NCBI RefSeq assembly: GCF_910594005.1
Contig: NC_057845.1
Location: 3,906,001 to 3,970,000, forward strand
Direction: 5' to 3'
DNA length: 64,000 bases
Origin: Cervus elaphus
Taxonomy: Eukaryota; Chordata; Mammalia; Artiodactyla; Cervidae
Part shown: piece by piece, positions 47,702 to 59,306 of the stretch
Numbering within the stretch: position 1 is the stretch's first letter
Layout of the letters: the number at the start of each line of letters is the position of its first letter
Notes under the pieces: model-generated
Seen by the model: only the letters and a program-made list of their open reading frames with translations
What the model was told of the DNA's origin: nothing
Databases searched by the model: none
Made by a program: the position numbers and the translations under genes

Positions 47702-48710
47702 CTGTTTATAAGGAAAGGAGGGGAAGGGGACAAAAATGAAATGCTATGTGGAACAGAAATGCATGACACATGCCAAATTACTGACATCTATCTCCCCTAT
47801 TGTCTATCTTAACCTCTGAACCATTTCCATCTACTCAAGGAATTTCTGGAAGACATTCAGTGAGGATGTGTCTGGTTCTGAAACCAAAGCAGAGCCAAAT
47901 CTGATGTCAACAGCTCCATCCCATCTGAGAGGTCATTAGTGGACGCGAAACAAAGGTCACTGCAGTGTTAACGCCCCCATTCTCTGCCTCCTGGCTTAGA
48001 CGCCAGCAGCGCACATCTGTAAGGCATCAAGACCTCTCTCCCTCGATGCAGTGTGTCTAGCAGAATGCAGTAGATTGAATGCGACATAAATCTCAAATGA
48101 GTCAACTCATACGGGAGGGCCAAGAAGCACAACTTCACCTTCCCCTATTAAGCAACATGGAAATGTTGAGGCTGCAGGCCCCAGACGTGGTCATATGAAA
48201 GGTAAGTTAGGAGGCCACTTGTGTTCCAAGGGCAAAAAACCATTTCAAAAGGTAAGACCACAACTGGGTGCAGTGCAGACCAAGGACAGGGAAAGCCGCG
48301 TGAGTACAGGCCAGGAGAAGAAATGCCACTTCCTGCTGCTGAGACAGCTCTGAACTTCCCAGAGAAAATAACACTCTGGAGAAGCAGCAGGTTCCTCTTT
48401 GGCAGGAAGGGTTATGATGTCCATGTGGAATACAGCTGTATGAATGGCAATGAAACTTCACTCGGCACTGCTGTCTGCAAACGACTTCTGGATGCCAGCA
48501 TAACAGGGCCAAGGGTTGCCATGGTGTGGAGAGAACTAAAGAGACCTCTAAAATGATGCTAGAGAATGAACATCTGCACCGTCCAAATAATGACTGGCCT
48601 TCTCATGGCTATGAACGTAGCCAAGATAGAGCCTAATCAGATATGGCTACTTCCCAGAAGGACCTGGGAGGAGAACACTTATTTGCTAGCCTAATTCTGG
48701 TCTCTCATAC
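47702..48710 (-). other. ITSN1: Intron 18
   Basis: About 1.0 kb of unique sequence with no recognisable repeat or gene. Confidence 0.8.
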
Positions 48711-48940
48711 CTGCAGTGGACCAGGGAGCCTGGACAGCGGGCTTAGCTGGTTCTTGATGCTGGTGGAAAAGCCGACTCAGCTTGTCTTGCATTTCCGGTT
48801 TGCCCTTCTCCTCACTGTCCTTCCTTTTGACACTCTCTTCCCTTTTGAGCTTCTCCTCCTCGTGGGGTTTTCGTGGCCGCTGCTGCTCATCCTCCTGGTG
48901 CACGTGCTCCAACCACTGCTGGTCCCTTTCCTGAGCTCGT
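48711..48940 (-). CDS. ITSN1: ITSN1 exon 18: charged KERQ region before SH3A
   Basis: The exon is 230 bases, with acceptor TTGACAG and donor GTATGAG, and it leaves one G for the next codon. It encodes a very hydrophilic stretch dominated by Glu, Lys, Arg and Gln (EEEKLKREESVK is visible), then RLFHQHQEPAKPAVQAPWS leading to the first SH3 domain. This corresponds to the KLERQ/linker segment between the coiled coil and SH3A, thought to be largely extended or helical. No catalytic motif is expected. Several residues differ from the human protein as I recall it, as expected of an orthologue in a tolerant linker. Confidence 0.96.
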
Positions 48941-49659
48941 CTGTCAACAAAACGCCTGGTTACAGCACGGAAGCAACTCCACGTTAACACTGCCGTGTGG
49001 TCTCCTTTCACAAAGGACTCCGTCTAGTCAATGGGATGCTAAGCACCAAGGGATATGGTTTCTTCCTCAGGTGGAAGATCTGAATCAATGAAACAGGGGT
49101 TCTCAGGGCTCCCCTTCTGGGTAAGACGAGATCACATGATTTAGAAAGACACAGAAAGAAAATTCCTGATGTTGCTTATAAAGGAATTAGAGAAGTCAGG
49201 AAAATACTCCTCCATTTAAAAAGTGGTATATAACTGCAAAGAAAAATAAAAGACACACAGGAATATAACTTTCATGGACAGAAAGTACATCCAACACTGC
49301 AAGTGAAAGACTGCTTAGAGAAGCCCATGAACAATTAGATCATGGAGGGCACATGCCACGTTTACGTAGCACACGAGTAGCTCCCCAGAACTGAAACAGA
49401 AACCAAGAGGTTATTCTGAACACTGGAGGTAGCAACCATCCCTTACTAAGCAACAGTTTCTGTTTTACTGAATTTGACTACTTTGTTCTTCAAAGCAGCC
49501 AACACAAAGAGAGAAAGTGTAATTACATCTAGGCCTTGAAAAGTATGATGACCTCAGTATGAAATTGATAGGAAAAGACCAGGAATGATATGTATTTTCT
49601 TGACTAGGAATGATTTTTCTTGCATTCCACGTTTGACAAAATCAGAAAACTCCTTAAAC

Positions 49660-49798
49660 GATTATAATTTATTTATTTTTATTTATTTATTTTCTGCACT
49701 GGGTGGCTTGTGGGATCTCGGTTCCCAAACCAGGGATTGAATGCAGGCCACTGCAGTAAAAGCACTGAATCCTAACCATTAGACCACCAGGGGACTCC
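49660..49798 (-). repeat. tRNA-type SINE
   Basis: An ATTTATTTATTTT tail is followed by GGCTTGTGGGATCTCGGTTC and the head AGACCACCAGGGGACTCCC. Confidence 0.87.
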
Positions 49799-49813
49799 CT
49801 AAATGATCACATT

Positions 49814-49937
49814 TTACACTTTTTTTGGCCACTCTGCATGCCATGTTGGATCTTAGTTTCCTGACCAGGCACTGAACTTGCAGCCCCTGCATTGCAAGTG
49901 TGGAATCTTAACCACAGGATCACCAGGGAAGTTCCAA
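49814..49937 (-). repeat. tRNA-type SINE
   Basis: TTTTTTTGGCCACTCTGCAT to ACAGGATCACCAGGGAAGTT; a second copy 16 bases from the first. Confidence 0.87.
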
Positions 49938-50012
49938 TGACCACACTTTGAATGAAAATAATGTGCAATAATAAATGATACTATGTTAATAATAGTCTTC
50001 CACATTTAAAAA

Positions 50013-50487
50013 AAATACTTATTTTTATTTATGTGGCTGTACTGGGTCTTCCCCGGTGGCTCAGATGGTTAAGAATACGCCTGCAATGATGCAGAAGACC
50101 TGGTTTCAATCCCCAGGTTGGAAAGATCCCCTGGAGAACGGAATGGCTACCCATTCCACTATTCCTGGGCTTTCCTGGTGGCTCAGAGGGCAAAGAATCT
50201 GCCTGTAATGCAGGACATCTGGGTTCAATCCCTGGGTCAGGAACATCCCCTGGAGAAGAGACTGGCTACCCACTCCAGTATTCTTGCCTGGAGAATTCCA
50301 TGGACAGATGAGTTTGGGAGGCTCCAGTCCATGGGGTCGCAAACAGTCAGACACGACTGAGCGACTTACACTTTCACTTCACCGGGTCTAAATTTCAGGA
50401 TGGGGGATCTGGTTCCCTGACTAGGTAACCTGGGCCCCCTGGATTGGGAGCATGGAGTCAGCCACTGGACCACCAGGGAAGTCTCCA
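50013..50487 (-). repeat. tRNA-type SINE split by a Bov-tA dimer
   Basis: The outer SINE tail (ATTTTTATTTATGTGGCTGT) ends near 50047 and its body resumes near 50386. ACTGGGTCT at the left edge and ACCGGGTCT at the right edge look like a 9-bp target duplication. Confidence 0.82.
50048..50385 (+). repeat. Bov-tA dimer
   Basis: A partial forward Bov-tA head (to about 50165) is followed by a full unit (GGGCTTTCCTGGTGGCTCAG to GACTGAGCGACTTACACTTT). Confidence 0.9.
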
Positions 50488-50511
50488 CATTTGTTAACTA
50501 CTTTAAGTCTC

Positions 50512-50722
50512 CCACCAGCTGCCCAGTCACTCAGTCTGTCCAGCTCTTGGGGACTCTGTGGACTATGGCCTGTCAAGCTTCCCTGTCCGTGGGGTTTTTC
50601 AGGCAAGAATACTGGAGAGGGTGGCCATGTCCTCCTCCAGGAGATCTCTCTGACCCAGGGATTGAACCCGGGTCTCCTGCCTTGGAAGGTGGGTTCTTTA
50701 CCACTGAGCCACCTGGGAAGCC
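50512..50722 (-). repeat. Bov-tA SINE
   Basis: Reverse copy ending GAGCCACCTGGGAAGCC. It has diverged in the first half. Confidence 0.9.
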
Positions 50723-50737
50723 GACCAGGTAGGCAGG

Positions 50738-50880
50738 CCCTAATCATCCACATTTTACAGAAGAGGAAAATGAGGCAGAAGGAGTGAAGGACTTGGCAAG
50801 GTCACACAGCCTTACAGGCCTCAGGATTGATCCAGGCCGCTCGGTTCTGAAGTTCACAACCTGAATCGCTAGCCTCTGAC
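50738..50880 (-). repeat. MIR SINE
   Basis: Reversed MIR core: ACAGAAGAGGAAAATGAGGC, then GCAAGGTCACACAGCCTTAC. Confidence 0.85.
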
Positions 50881-51179
50881 ACAGCCAAGGCACAAAGGTC
50901 ATTTTGTGGAATCAGGAAACAACCAAGGGAACATAGCATAAACAAAGAGAACTTTTATTCTCCATTTAAAAATATTATATTTATTTCTACTCGAATAATC
51001 ATGAACATTCAGTGCAGTAGAATTCTTGTTAATTTAAATCTTAAGCATTTCACTTACAATTTTCAAAACATCTTTTAAGAAAGCATAAAAAACATTTTTC
51101 TGGAGGGGTAAGAATTGTTAATTGTTATTCATAACACAACAAAAAAAACACAATAAAATTTGCTTCACATATTTCACTA

Positions 51180-51490
51180 ACAAAGGGAACCATGTGGACA
51201 TAGTGAGGGAGGGAAAGGGTGGGAGGAATTGAGAGAGCATCACGGAAACATACATATTACCATATGTAAAACAGATATTACCACACGTAAAACAGGGGGA
51301 TTTGCTGTGTGGCACAGGGAGATCAACCCAGTGCTCTGTGACAACTAGAGGGGTGGGGATGGGGGTGGGGGGGTTCAGGAGGGAGGGGACATGTGGATAC
51401 CTGCGGCTGATTCATGCTGATGTATGACAGACACCAACACAATATTGTAAAGCAAATACCTTCCAATTAAAAATAAAATAAAGTATATAA
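51180..51490 (+). repeat. Ruminant L1 3' end
   Basis: GTGTGGCACAGGGAGATCAA, a G-rich stretch, GGATACCTGCGGCTGATTCA and CCAATTAAAAATAAAATAAA. Confidence 0.87.
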
Positions 51491-52295
51491 CCATGTAATT
51501 TCTGAAGTTAAATTCTGGGTATTATTTATCATTCAATTGTACACAGAAAATGTAAAGTTTCCATATGATGACACGGTATCTTTATTTCTACTCTGTAGGG
51601 ATATAAAATTTTGGTGCAGTGTATTATAAATAATCAACTTTATAGATAAGAAAAGAATGGAGCTAATCAACACATCCAAGGGGATAGGTCTAGGGGCATA
51701 ATCCTAGACCTAGCCCCAAGAAAACCATAAAATAGTCCTCTAAATTGTTTTGAGACCCTACCTACTTACCCACTGGCATGTAAAAACAAAACCAAAAACA
51801 CCAGGTGCAAAATATTACTATTTTACTAGTAATTTACCAGATTACTAGTAATTTACCAGATGCAAAATATTACTAGCAGATAGAAACAAAAGACTACAGA
51901 TACAAATATTCAAACGGAAACTAACAAAAATGTGTCTGGATTAGCAACAGCAAATTTTCTCCTTTTGACCTCAAGTTTCATTTGCTGTTGAAAAAAGGAA
52001 GATGGTGGTGTACACTATTCGCCCCACTGGAGAAACCCTGTGTGGCCAGTGAGCTCAGGGACTTGGATTTTAAACCCAAGACTCTGATGGCTACTGTTTT
52101 TAAAAGGCTGTGAACTGGAAACGTATCTTGGTCACTGTCATGCAAACAGGCATATCAATTGGCCCAAATCCTTGTGTAATTCCATTTATCTACATAATCA
52201 TAGCTTTAGAGAGCCCTGGGCACCAGCCGAAAACTTCAGAGGTTACTTATACATGCAAAGATTTATATGTATATGTGCTTTTGCTTACTTTTGTG

Positions 52296-52489
52296 TTTAG
52301 TCGTTAAGTCGTGTCTGATGCTTTTGCAACCCCATGGACTATAGTCCACCAGGCTCCACTGTCCATGGGATTTCCCAGGCAAGAACACTGGAGTGGGTAG
52401 CCTCTTCCTTCTCCAGGGGATCTTCCTGACCCGGGGATCAAACCTGCGTTTCCTGCACTGGCAGGTGGATTCTTCACCACTGAGCCACA
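52296..52489 (-). repeat. Bov-tA SINE
   Basis: Reverse copy (TTTAGTCGTTAAGTCGTGTC to GGATTCTTCACCACTGAGCC), about 120 bases past the exon 17 donor. Confidence 0.93.
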
Positions 52490-52606
52490 CGCATCAAAAA
52501 CTGAGGGCTCTTTCTGGTGCAGTAAGAACGTGGAGAAGCTCAGCAAAGAGTAATGAGTACCTACACTTCCTTCCAGATGGGTTCACAATCCACTGAAAAG
52601 ACTCAC

Positions 52607-52734
52607 CTTTGGGCTTCTTCTTTTTGTTTTTCTAATTCCAGGATCTTTCGTTCTTGTTCCTTCTGTTTCAGTCGTTCAGCCTCTATGGACTTCTGTTTCT
52701 GGAGTTGCTGCTTATTATGTATTTCTCTAAGTTC
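52607..52734 (-). CDS. ITSN1: ITSN1 exon 17: end of the central coiled coil
   Basis: This 128-base exon starts in phase 0 after a TTGTAG acceptor and ends before a GTGAGT donor, leaving two bases (AG) of an arginine codon. It encodes about 42 residues starting ELREIHNKQQLQKQKS, rich in Lys, Glu and Gln with heptad spacing. That is the last part of the coiled coil through which intersectins self-associate and associate with Eps15. The short charged sequence matches intersectin-1 and not ITSN2 as I recall them. It is the most upstream exon I can find. The preceding coiled-coil exon must lie beyond 64000 or was missed. Confidence 0.96.
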
Positions 52735-54277
52735 CTACAAATAATTAAGAAACAGTTCATGTAGCAACATGTGTTGAGAGACATTTCTACTGTTTATCAG
52801 CATGCAACATTTCATAATGGGGAAGCCTGAACACGTAGGAGATAATGTTTTAGGTTTGAAAGACATTAACCTGGAAAACTAAAGTCACTCTACACTGACA
52901 CGACTGATCTCCAGAAGCTGTTCGAGGCCGTACTTTAGGGAGCCATAATACCTGCACCACGTCCATGAGGAGCTTCAGAAGGGGCTTACAAGGGATGAGC
53001 ATCAGAGAAACTGTACTGCTCAAGACAGCAATAATAGACCACAACCAGCTTTAAGACATGGTGATGATTATGGATGGGACCTTAAGATTCTTTTGATAAT
53101 ACTCAACACAACCTTCATCGTCTTTGAAGATACACACATTTCTTCACACATTCCCTCCATCAAACCATGGCAACCTTGGCTCCTTCTAATGATACGCTGC
53201 TTTAAAACAAAGGTACCTCCCTCTCCCCTACAACCCTGAGTCTCCCCCCAGGGTCTATTTTGCTTCACATCAGACATCTTCCAGAGCATCTTTTCTTACT
53301 AAAACCATGTGTGAAGTTGTCAGCTGCCCCAAACTAAACCAGCCGTCAGATAGAAGCTTAAAACCTATAATCTGACCACTCCTTTGGATATGATTTCCTC
53401 ATGTGACACTAACACAGGAATAATAGTAGTTTCCTCAGAGGCTAGTGAAAATAAAGTGTATGTTACAATGTTGAAAGCACTCAAGTCAGAAGCTGAAACA
53501 CTCAAAAATACGAAGAACAAAGAAACGCCTGTTGGTGAGGGAAAATCCTCTGATTCTGTAGGAATCTAATGGTCACTAACATACTCGGTCACCAAATCTC
53601 TTCTTACTTGTGTCAGTAAAAAATCAGACATGCCCAAGTGTCCAGTAGAACCAAGAGTAAAGTTCCAGTTGACCTCCTGGTCTGCCAACGAGGGGAGTGG
53701 CCCCGGGCTCTATTTGGTGAGATTTAAGAACAAGGCCTGCACTGTCTTCTCTTGCTTTGCTCATAGGTAAGTCCATATGAGGAGGTTTCTTCCGGCCTTA
53801 TTTCTACCTTTAGATTTCATTCACAGCTCAGGCATCAAAGGTAGAAAAACTCTCTGGAGAAGATCAGTGTTAAAATGCATTTACTCCTAGAGAAAAGCCC
53901 TAGAGTGAGGGTAACGTTTTCCCACTAGCTAAACTGTCCTTAAGATAAAGTTAAACTGTATGTACAAGCATTCAGTATACCATAAGTGACAATGAGAAGT
54001 CCTAAAAGGGATCCGTGGGATATGGAAAAAAAGATTAACTGGCGATCAGGAGGTTAGGGGGAGCACATACTGGGGGAGGAGGAAGGGATAGAGCGGACGA
54101 GGCTCTCCAGAGAAGGGGAAGGATGGAAAGAAGGGGCTTCAGTGGAGAACCCAGCGGATGAGTCAGGAAATAACTAGGCAGGATGAGCAGGAAGATGCAA
54201 CTTTGTAAGGTCAATATTCCCCAGGGCAACAGCCATGGGCGTGTGCCTTTCAAATTATGACAGGCATCTGGGACAGG

Positions 54278-54492
54278 GGCTTCCCCAGTGGCTCGGTGGT
54301 GAAGAATCTGCCTGCCAACGTAGAAGACACAAGCTTGATCCCAAGGTCAGAAAGATCCCCTGGAGAAGGAAATGGCAGTCCACCCCAGTATTCTTGCCTG
54401 GGAAATCCCATGGACAGAGGAGCCTGGCAAGCTACAGCCCACGGGGTCGCAAAAGAGAGGCATGACTTAGTGACTGAGGAACAGCAGCAGCA
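54278..54492 (+). repeat. Bov-tA SINE
   Basis: Forward copy (GGGCTTCCCCAGTGGCTCGG to GACTTAGTGACTGAGGAACA) ending in a (CAG)n-like run. Confidence 0.92.
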
Positions 54493-54904
54493 ACTTGGGT
54501 CAGGAGTTCAGCTATGGAGGGGTCATGGAAGGCCAAGAGTGGAGACTCGAAAGTGACGATGAAGTCTGGCTCTGTGTGCAATTCTGAGAGAAGAAAATCA
54601 GCACCAGGAAAAAAGAATTCCATTTTCCTCTTCTTTCTCATGGCCATACTATGGGATATAAAGCTGATCTTGAATCAAGCATAAATAGTAATCTCTAAAA
54701 ATATGAATGAAAAATCTTGTTAATATTTGGGATTTGATATTTCAGAGACAAGTGGAAAACAAAGATCAATTCCTGTTAAGAGTTATTTGCACTCTTGGTT
54801 CAAGTTAATATCTGTACAAGAAAAGGAAAAACTGCAGTGGAGTGCTATTAATTGAAACTCTATATGTCCTAAGAGAGGAATCCAAAAGTCAGCACACAGA
54901 AGCA

Positions 54905-57825
54905 GAAGATATTAAGAAGACGTGGCATGAATACACAGAACTATGCAAAAATGGTCTTAATGACCCAGATAACCATGATGGTGTGTGATCACTCACCTAG
55001 AACCAGACATCCTAGAATGTGAAGTCAAGTGGGCCTTAGGAAGCATCACTATGAACAAAGCTAGTGGAGGTGATGGAATTCCAGGTGAGCTATTTAAAAT
55101 CCTAAAAGATGATTCTGTGAAAGTGCTGCACTCGATATGCCAGCAAATTTGGAAAACTCAGCAATAGCCACAGGACTGGAAAAGGTCAGTTTTCATTCCA
55201 ATCCCAAAGAAAGGCAATGCCAAAGAATGTTCAAACTACTGCACAATTGCGCTCATCTCACACGCTAGCAAAATAAAGCTGAAAATTCTCCAAGCCAGGC
55301 TTCAACTGTACGTGAAGGGAGAACTTCCAGATGTTCAGGCTGGAGTCAGAAAAGGCAGAGGAACCAGAGATCAAACTGTCAACAACTGCTGGATCACAGA
55401 AAACGCAAGAGACTTGCAGAAAAACACCTACTTCTGCTTTATTGACTATGCCAAAGCCTTTGTGTGGATCACAACAAACTGTGTACAATTCTTTGAGAGA
55501 CAGGAATACCAGAGCACCTTACCTGCCTCCTGAGAAATCTGTATGCAGGTCAAGAAGCAACAGTTAGAACCAGACACGGAACTACGGACTGGTTCCAAAT
55601 TGGGGAAGGAGTACAACGAAGCTGTCTATCGTCACCCTGCTTGTTTAACTTCCATGCAGAGCACATCACGCGAAATGCTGGGCTGGAGGAAGCACAGCTG
55701 GAATCAATTGCCAGGAGAAATATCAATAACCTCAGATATGCAGATGACACTACCCTTATGGCAGAAAGCAAAGAGGAACTAAAGAGCCTCTTAATGAAAG
55801 TGAAAGACGAGAGTGAAAAAGCTGGCTTAAAACTCAACATTTCAAGGACTAGGGATTTACCATAGGGCTTCCCTGGAGGGCGGCCAGCATCTGGAAAATT
55901 AAAGTCTGGAAAGATGGGTCCCCAAAGGCTCAACTCCAGCCCACATGGAAGGGCCCCTACCCTGTAATACTTTCTACCGCCACAGCGGTCAAGCTACCAG
56001 GACATGACGAGTCAAGCCATGGAAGAAAACAGAAGAGGACACTCAATACACCTGTGAGCCCCTGGGAGATCTCAGATAGCTATTCAGGACTACAGATGAG
56101 CGCCATTCTAATGAACACCCCCAAAAGTAAGTTTCTGGGGATAAGATTTCCCAGGGTAGCTCTAACGAGCCAACACAGCTTGGCAGGGGTTATATTCTGC
56201 ATCAGACAGGAGACAGATCTCCTGAACCCTAAACAAGGAGGGACTTGAGCCATCTTGAATGAGAAATGTTGTTTCTGGGTAAATACCTCCAGCCAAGTTG
56301 AATAAAGTCTCACAGTCCTCAAGAAAAACATTCAGGTCCTACAGGATCTCAAAGAACAAGCTGGAGAGCTCCCGGGGTGGCTACAATCTCTCTTTGGGGG
56401 ATCCTTCTCCTGGTGGGGGGATTTGGAGTTGGCTAATGCCCCTATTAGTCCCTGTTATCACCATATTGATGCTGCTTGTGACTGCTCCATGTATTATATC
56501 AATTGTCCCACCCGTTTGTCTCTGCCCATGTCAGCAAGCTACAACATGCAGTGCCAGTTCAACAAGGATATATAAAACTACACCCGACCACGGAAAATAT
56601 CACTCACCCTTAGATGGACACCGCTATAGGACTCTGAGGCTTGAGACTAATAGGGGGAGGCCCAACGCCCCTCGCCGTCCCAGCTCAGCAGGAAGTAGCC
56701 AGAGAGACCTCGACGCCCCTAATGCCAAAGAACTGGGCCTCCCATCTCTTGACGGGGGAAGGTTAGGTAGTTAGAATAGGAAAAAGGAGTCCAAAATGGT
56801 GGTGGCTAAAAGACAAGGAAGGGAAAAGCCCACGGAAGTGGAACAAAAGAAGATCCACAGACCAGAGTGAGAACTTTAGGTGAAACAAACACGCCTCCTT
56901 CTTGGCCAGCCCAATTTGCATAGGACATACTCAAGGGGGTGGGGGGAGGAGACAAATGTATAAAAGGAGGAAGCCAAGAAGGACTGAGGCCTTTCCACAC
57001 CTTGAGGGTATACTATCCTTTGTTTGCCGGATAAAACTCCGGGCTGTAACAGAGCTGCTAAAAAAAAATAACAACAACTCAACATTCAAAAAACAAAGAT
57101 CATGGCATCTGGTCCCATCACTTCATGGCATCTGGTCCCATCACTTCATGGCATCTAGTCCCATCACTTCATGGCAAATAGACGGGGAAACAATGGAAAC
57201 AGTGACAAATTTTATTTCCTTGGGTTCCAAAATGACTGCACATGGTGACTGCAGCCATGAAATTAAAAGACACTTGCTCCTTGGAAGAAAAGCTATGACC
57301 AACCCAGACAGCATATTAAAAAGCAGAGACATTACTTTGCTGACAAAGGTCCGTCTCTGCTCTGCTTTTTCCAGTAGTCACGTACGAATGTGGGAGTTGG
57401 ACCATAAAGAAAGCTGAGTGCCGAAGAATTGATGCTTTTGAAGTGTGGTGTTGGAGAAGACTCTTGAGAGTCCCTTGGACTGCAAGGAGATACACCCAGT
57501 CAATCCTAAAGGAAATCAGTCCTGAATATTCATTGGAAGGACTGATGTTGAAGCTGAAGCTCCAATACTTTGGGCCACCTGATGTGAAGAACTGACTCAT
57601 TGGAAAAGACCCTGATGCTGGGGAAAGATTGAAGGCGGGAAGTCCCCTTCTCGGGGACATCAGAGGATGACATGGTTGGATGGCATCACCAACTCAATGG
57701 ACAAGAGTTTGAGCAAGATCCGAGGGTTGGTGATGGACAGGGAGGCCTGGTGTGCCACAGTCCATGGGTTCACAAAGAGTCCGAGACACAACTGAGCGAC
57801 TGAACTGAACCGAACTGACCTGAAC
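54905..57825 (+). mobile_element. BovB (RTE) LINE, 5'-truncated and interrupted
   Basis: BovB sequence runs 54905-55841, breaks for a 1.2-kb insertion, and continues 57087-57825 to the GAACTGAACTGA-type end. The first part covers the middle of the reverse transcriptase, including a tyrosine-Ala-Asp-Asp catalytic box near 55,737-55,750. The frame is broken by several shifts and stops, so it is dead. The second part carries a 23-bp unit repeated three times (57101-57169). It lies antisense to ITSN1. Confidence 0.95.
55842..57075 (+). mobile_element. Retroposed endogenous retrovirus fragment (pol end, env TM, U3-R, A-tail)
   Basis: Inside the BovB sits a gammaretrovirus-like piece. A stretch with integrase C-terminal coding character (about 55.89-56.05 kb) is followed by part of the env transmembrane region (about 56.25-56.55 kb), then a U3-like region with a TATAAAAG box (56959-56966) and a short R region with ATAAAA (57031-57036). 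It ends at 57059, followed by an A-rich tract. Most of env SU is absent and in-frame stops are present, so nothing is expressible. U5 is missing. The 11-bp direct repeats AACTCAACATT (55831-55841 and 57076-57086) are longer than retroviral integrase makes. LINE-mediated retroposition of viral RNA is the best explanation. Confidence 0.78.
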
Positions 57826-57983
57826 ACAGACAGGGGTGGCCTGCCATCTCACTGGCCCAGTGGCTGAGACCCTTTAAAAGGAAAGGTAAAAGATGATGGA
57901 AAATAGAATTTTATCCTATTTTCAAAGTTCATTTTCAATTGCACAAAATTCTCGAAAAGGTTCAGAAAAAATAATTTATGGTG

Positions 57984-58174
57984 TGAATGCTCAGTCATTA
58001 AGTCATGTCCAATTCTTTGCAACCCCATGAACTGCAGTCTGCCAGGCTCCTTTGTCCATGGGCTTTTCCAGGCAAGAATACTGGAGTGGGTTGCCATTTA
58101 CGTCTCCAGGGGATCAAACCTGTGTCTCCTGCATTGCCAGGCAGATTCTTGACCACTGAGCCACCAGGCAAGCC
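57984..58174 (-). repeat. Bov-tA SINE
   Basis: Reverse copy (GCTCAGTCATTAAGTCATGT to GACCACTGAGCCACCAGGCA), with a short internal deletion before GGATCAAACCTGTGTCTC. Confidence 0.92.
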
Positions 58175-59040
58175 TGGGAACAAAGATACCAGGATTTTAT
58201 TCTCAGGTCCCTGATGTGGGTCAGCAGCTGAAGCAGAGTTGATGATCTTTAGGGTTCTTTTTTGTTTGTTTTGTAGTTTTAAGATCTATTGAATTCTTAG
58301 ATACTGTTCATCACCATAAAAATTTATTCTTAATTTATCTCAATGTCTCTTTTATTTATGATTTTATTTTTATGGCATAAGCTAAAAATGCATAACTAGT
58401 AAGCAAAATAATTCTGAGCTGAAATTAAACACAGAAGAGTAAGAAACGACAGAGGAGGGGTAACATTTTATTTTGATGTTTAGGAACCTGACTGCATATT
58501 AAACAGAAAAGCTCTTATTTCATTCAGGAAAAGTGTAGTTTAGGCATAGTGATATTCAGAACACTTAGTAACATGTAAACACCGCATAAGCAATAGCCAA
58601 TTAGGATGGACTCCAGCCATGATGTACCAACAGACAGGGGAGACCATGGGCGCAAATGAAGATTTTTCATTTTACTAAAGAATTATACTGCTCATTTCTA
58701 TACTGGGCTCTAGTAATAGGAGATCTATTAATTTATGGATCAACAATTACCAAATACAAAGTCAAGACAGATGGGAACAAAGCTAGGAACATATTATGAG
58801 GCACTATAAAATGAAAAGCAATAAGAAGTAAATTTAAAGAATCGATAGGAGAAAAATCACTCTAATGAGACAGTTTTAAAACAATTTTTAAATGTATCAA
58901 ATACTCGAAGGAAGATATTTTTTAAAATTTTAAAGAACATTTATTTTTGAGTATAAGAGAATTAGAGGATAAGCTGAACCTATCTTTGGAGCTGTCTAAA
59001 TAAGTTGCAACTTCAAGCACCTCCAAGGCAACGGAGCTTG

Positions 59041-59306
59041 CTGCTGCTGCTGCTAAGTCGCTTCAGTCGTGTCCAACTCTGTGAGGCCCCATAGACGGCA
59101 GCCCACCAGGCTCCGCCGTCCCTGGGATTCTCCAGGCAAGAACACTGGAGTGGGTTGCCATTTCCTTCTCCAATGCATAAAAGTGAAAGTGAAGTCGCTG
59201 AGTTGTGGCTGACTCTTCGCGACCCCATGGACTGCAGCCTACCAGGCTCCTCCGTCCATGGAATTTTCCAGGCAAGAGTACTGGAGTGGGTTGCCATTGC
59301 CTTCTC
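59041..59306 (-). repeat. BOV-A2 SINE
   Basis: Two half-units follow a (CTG)n head. The probable target duplication is ACGGAGCTTG (59031-59040) and ATGGAGCTTG (59310-59319). Confidence 0.93.

Larger units (their letters stand above)
48941..52606 (-). other. ITSN1: Intron 17
   Basis: The intron contains a dense SINE cluster (49.66-50.72 kb), a MIR (50.74 kb), an L1 3' end (51.18 kb) and a Bov-tA (52.30 kb, about 120 bases past the exon 17 donor). Confidence 0.8.

Noticed and set aside
54985..55865. Open frames with reverse-transcriptase similarity as possible genes
   Set aside because: They are fragments of a frameshifted, 5'-truncated BovB LINE, not host genes.
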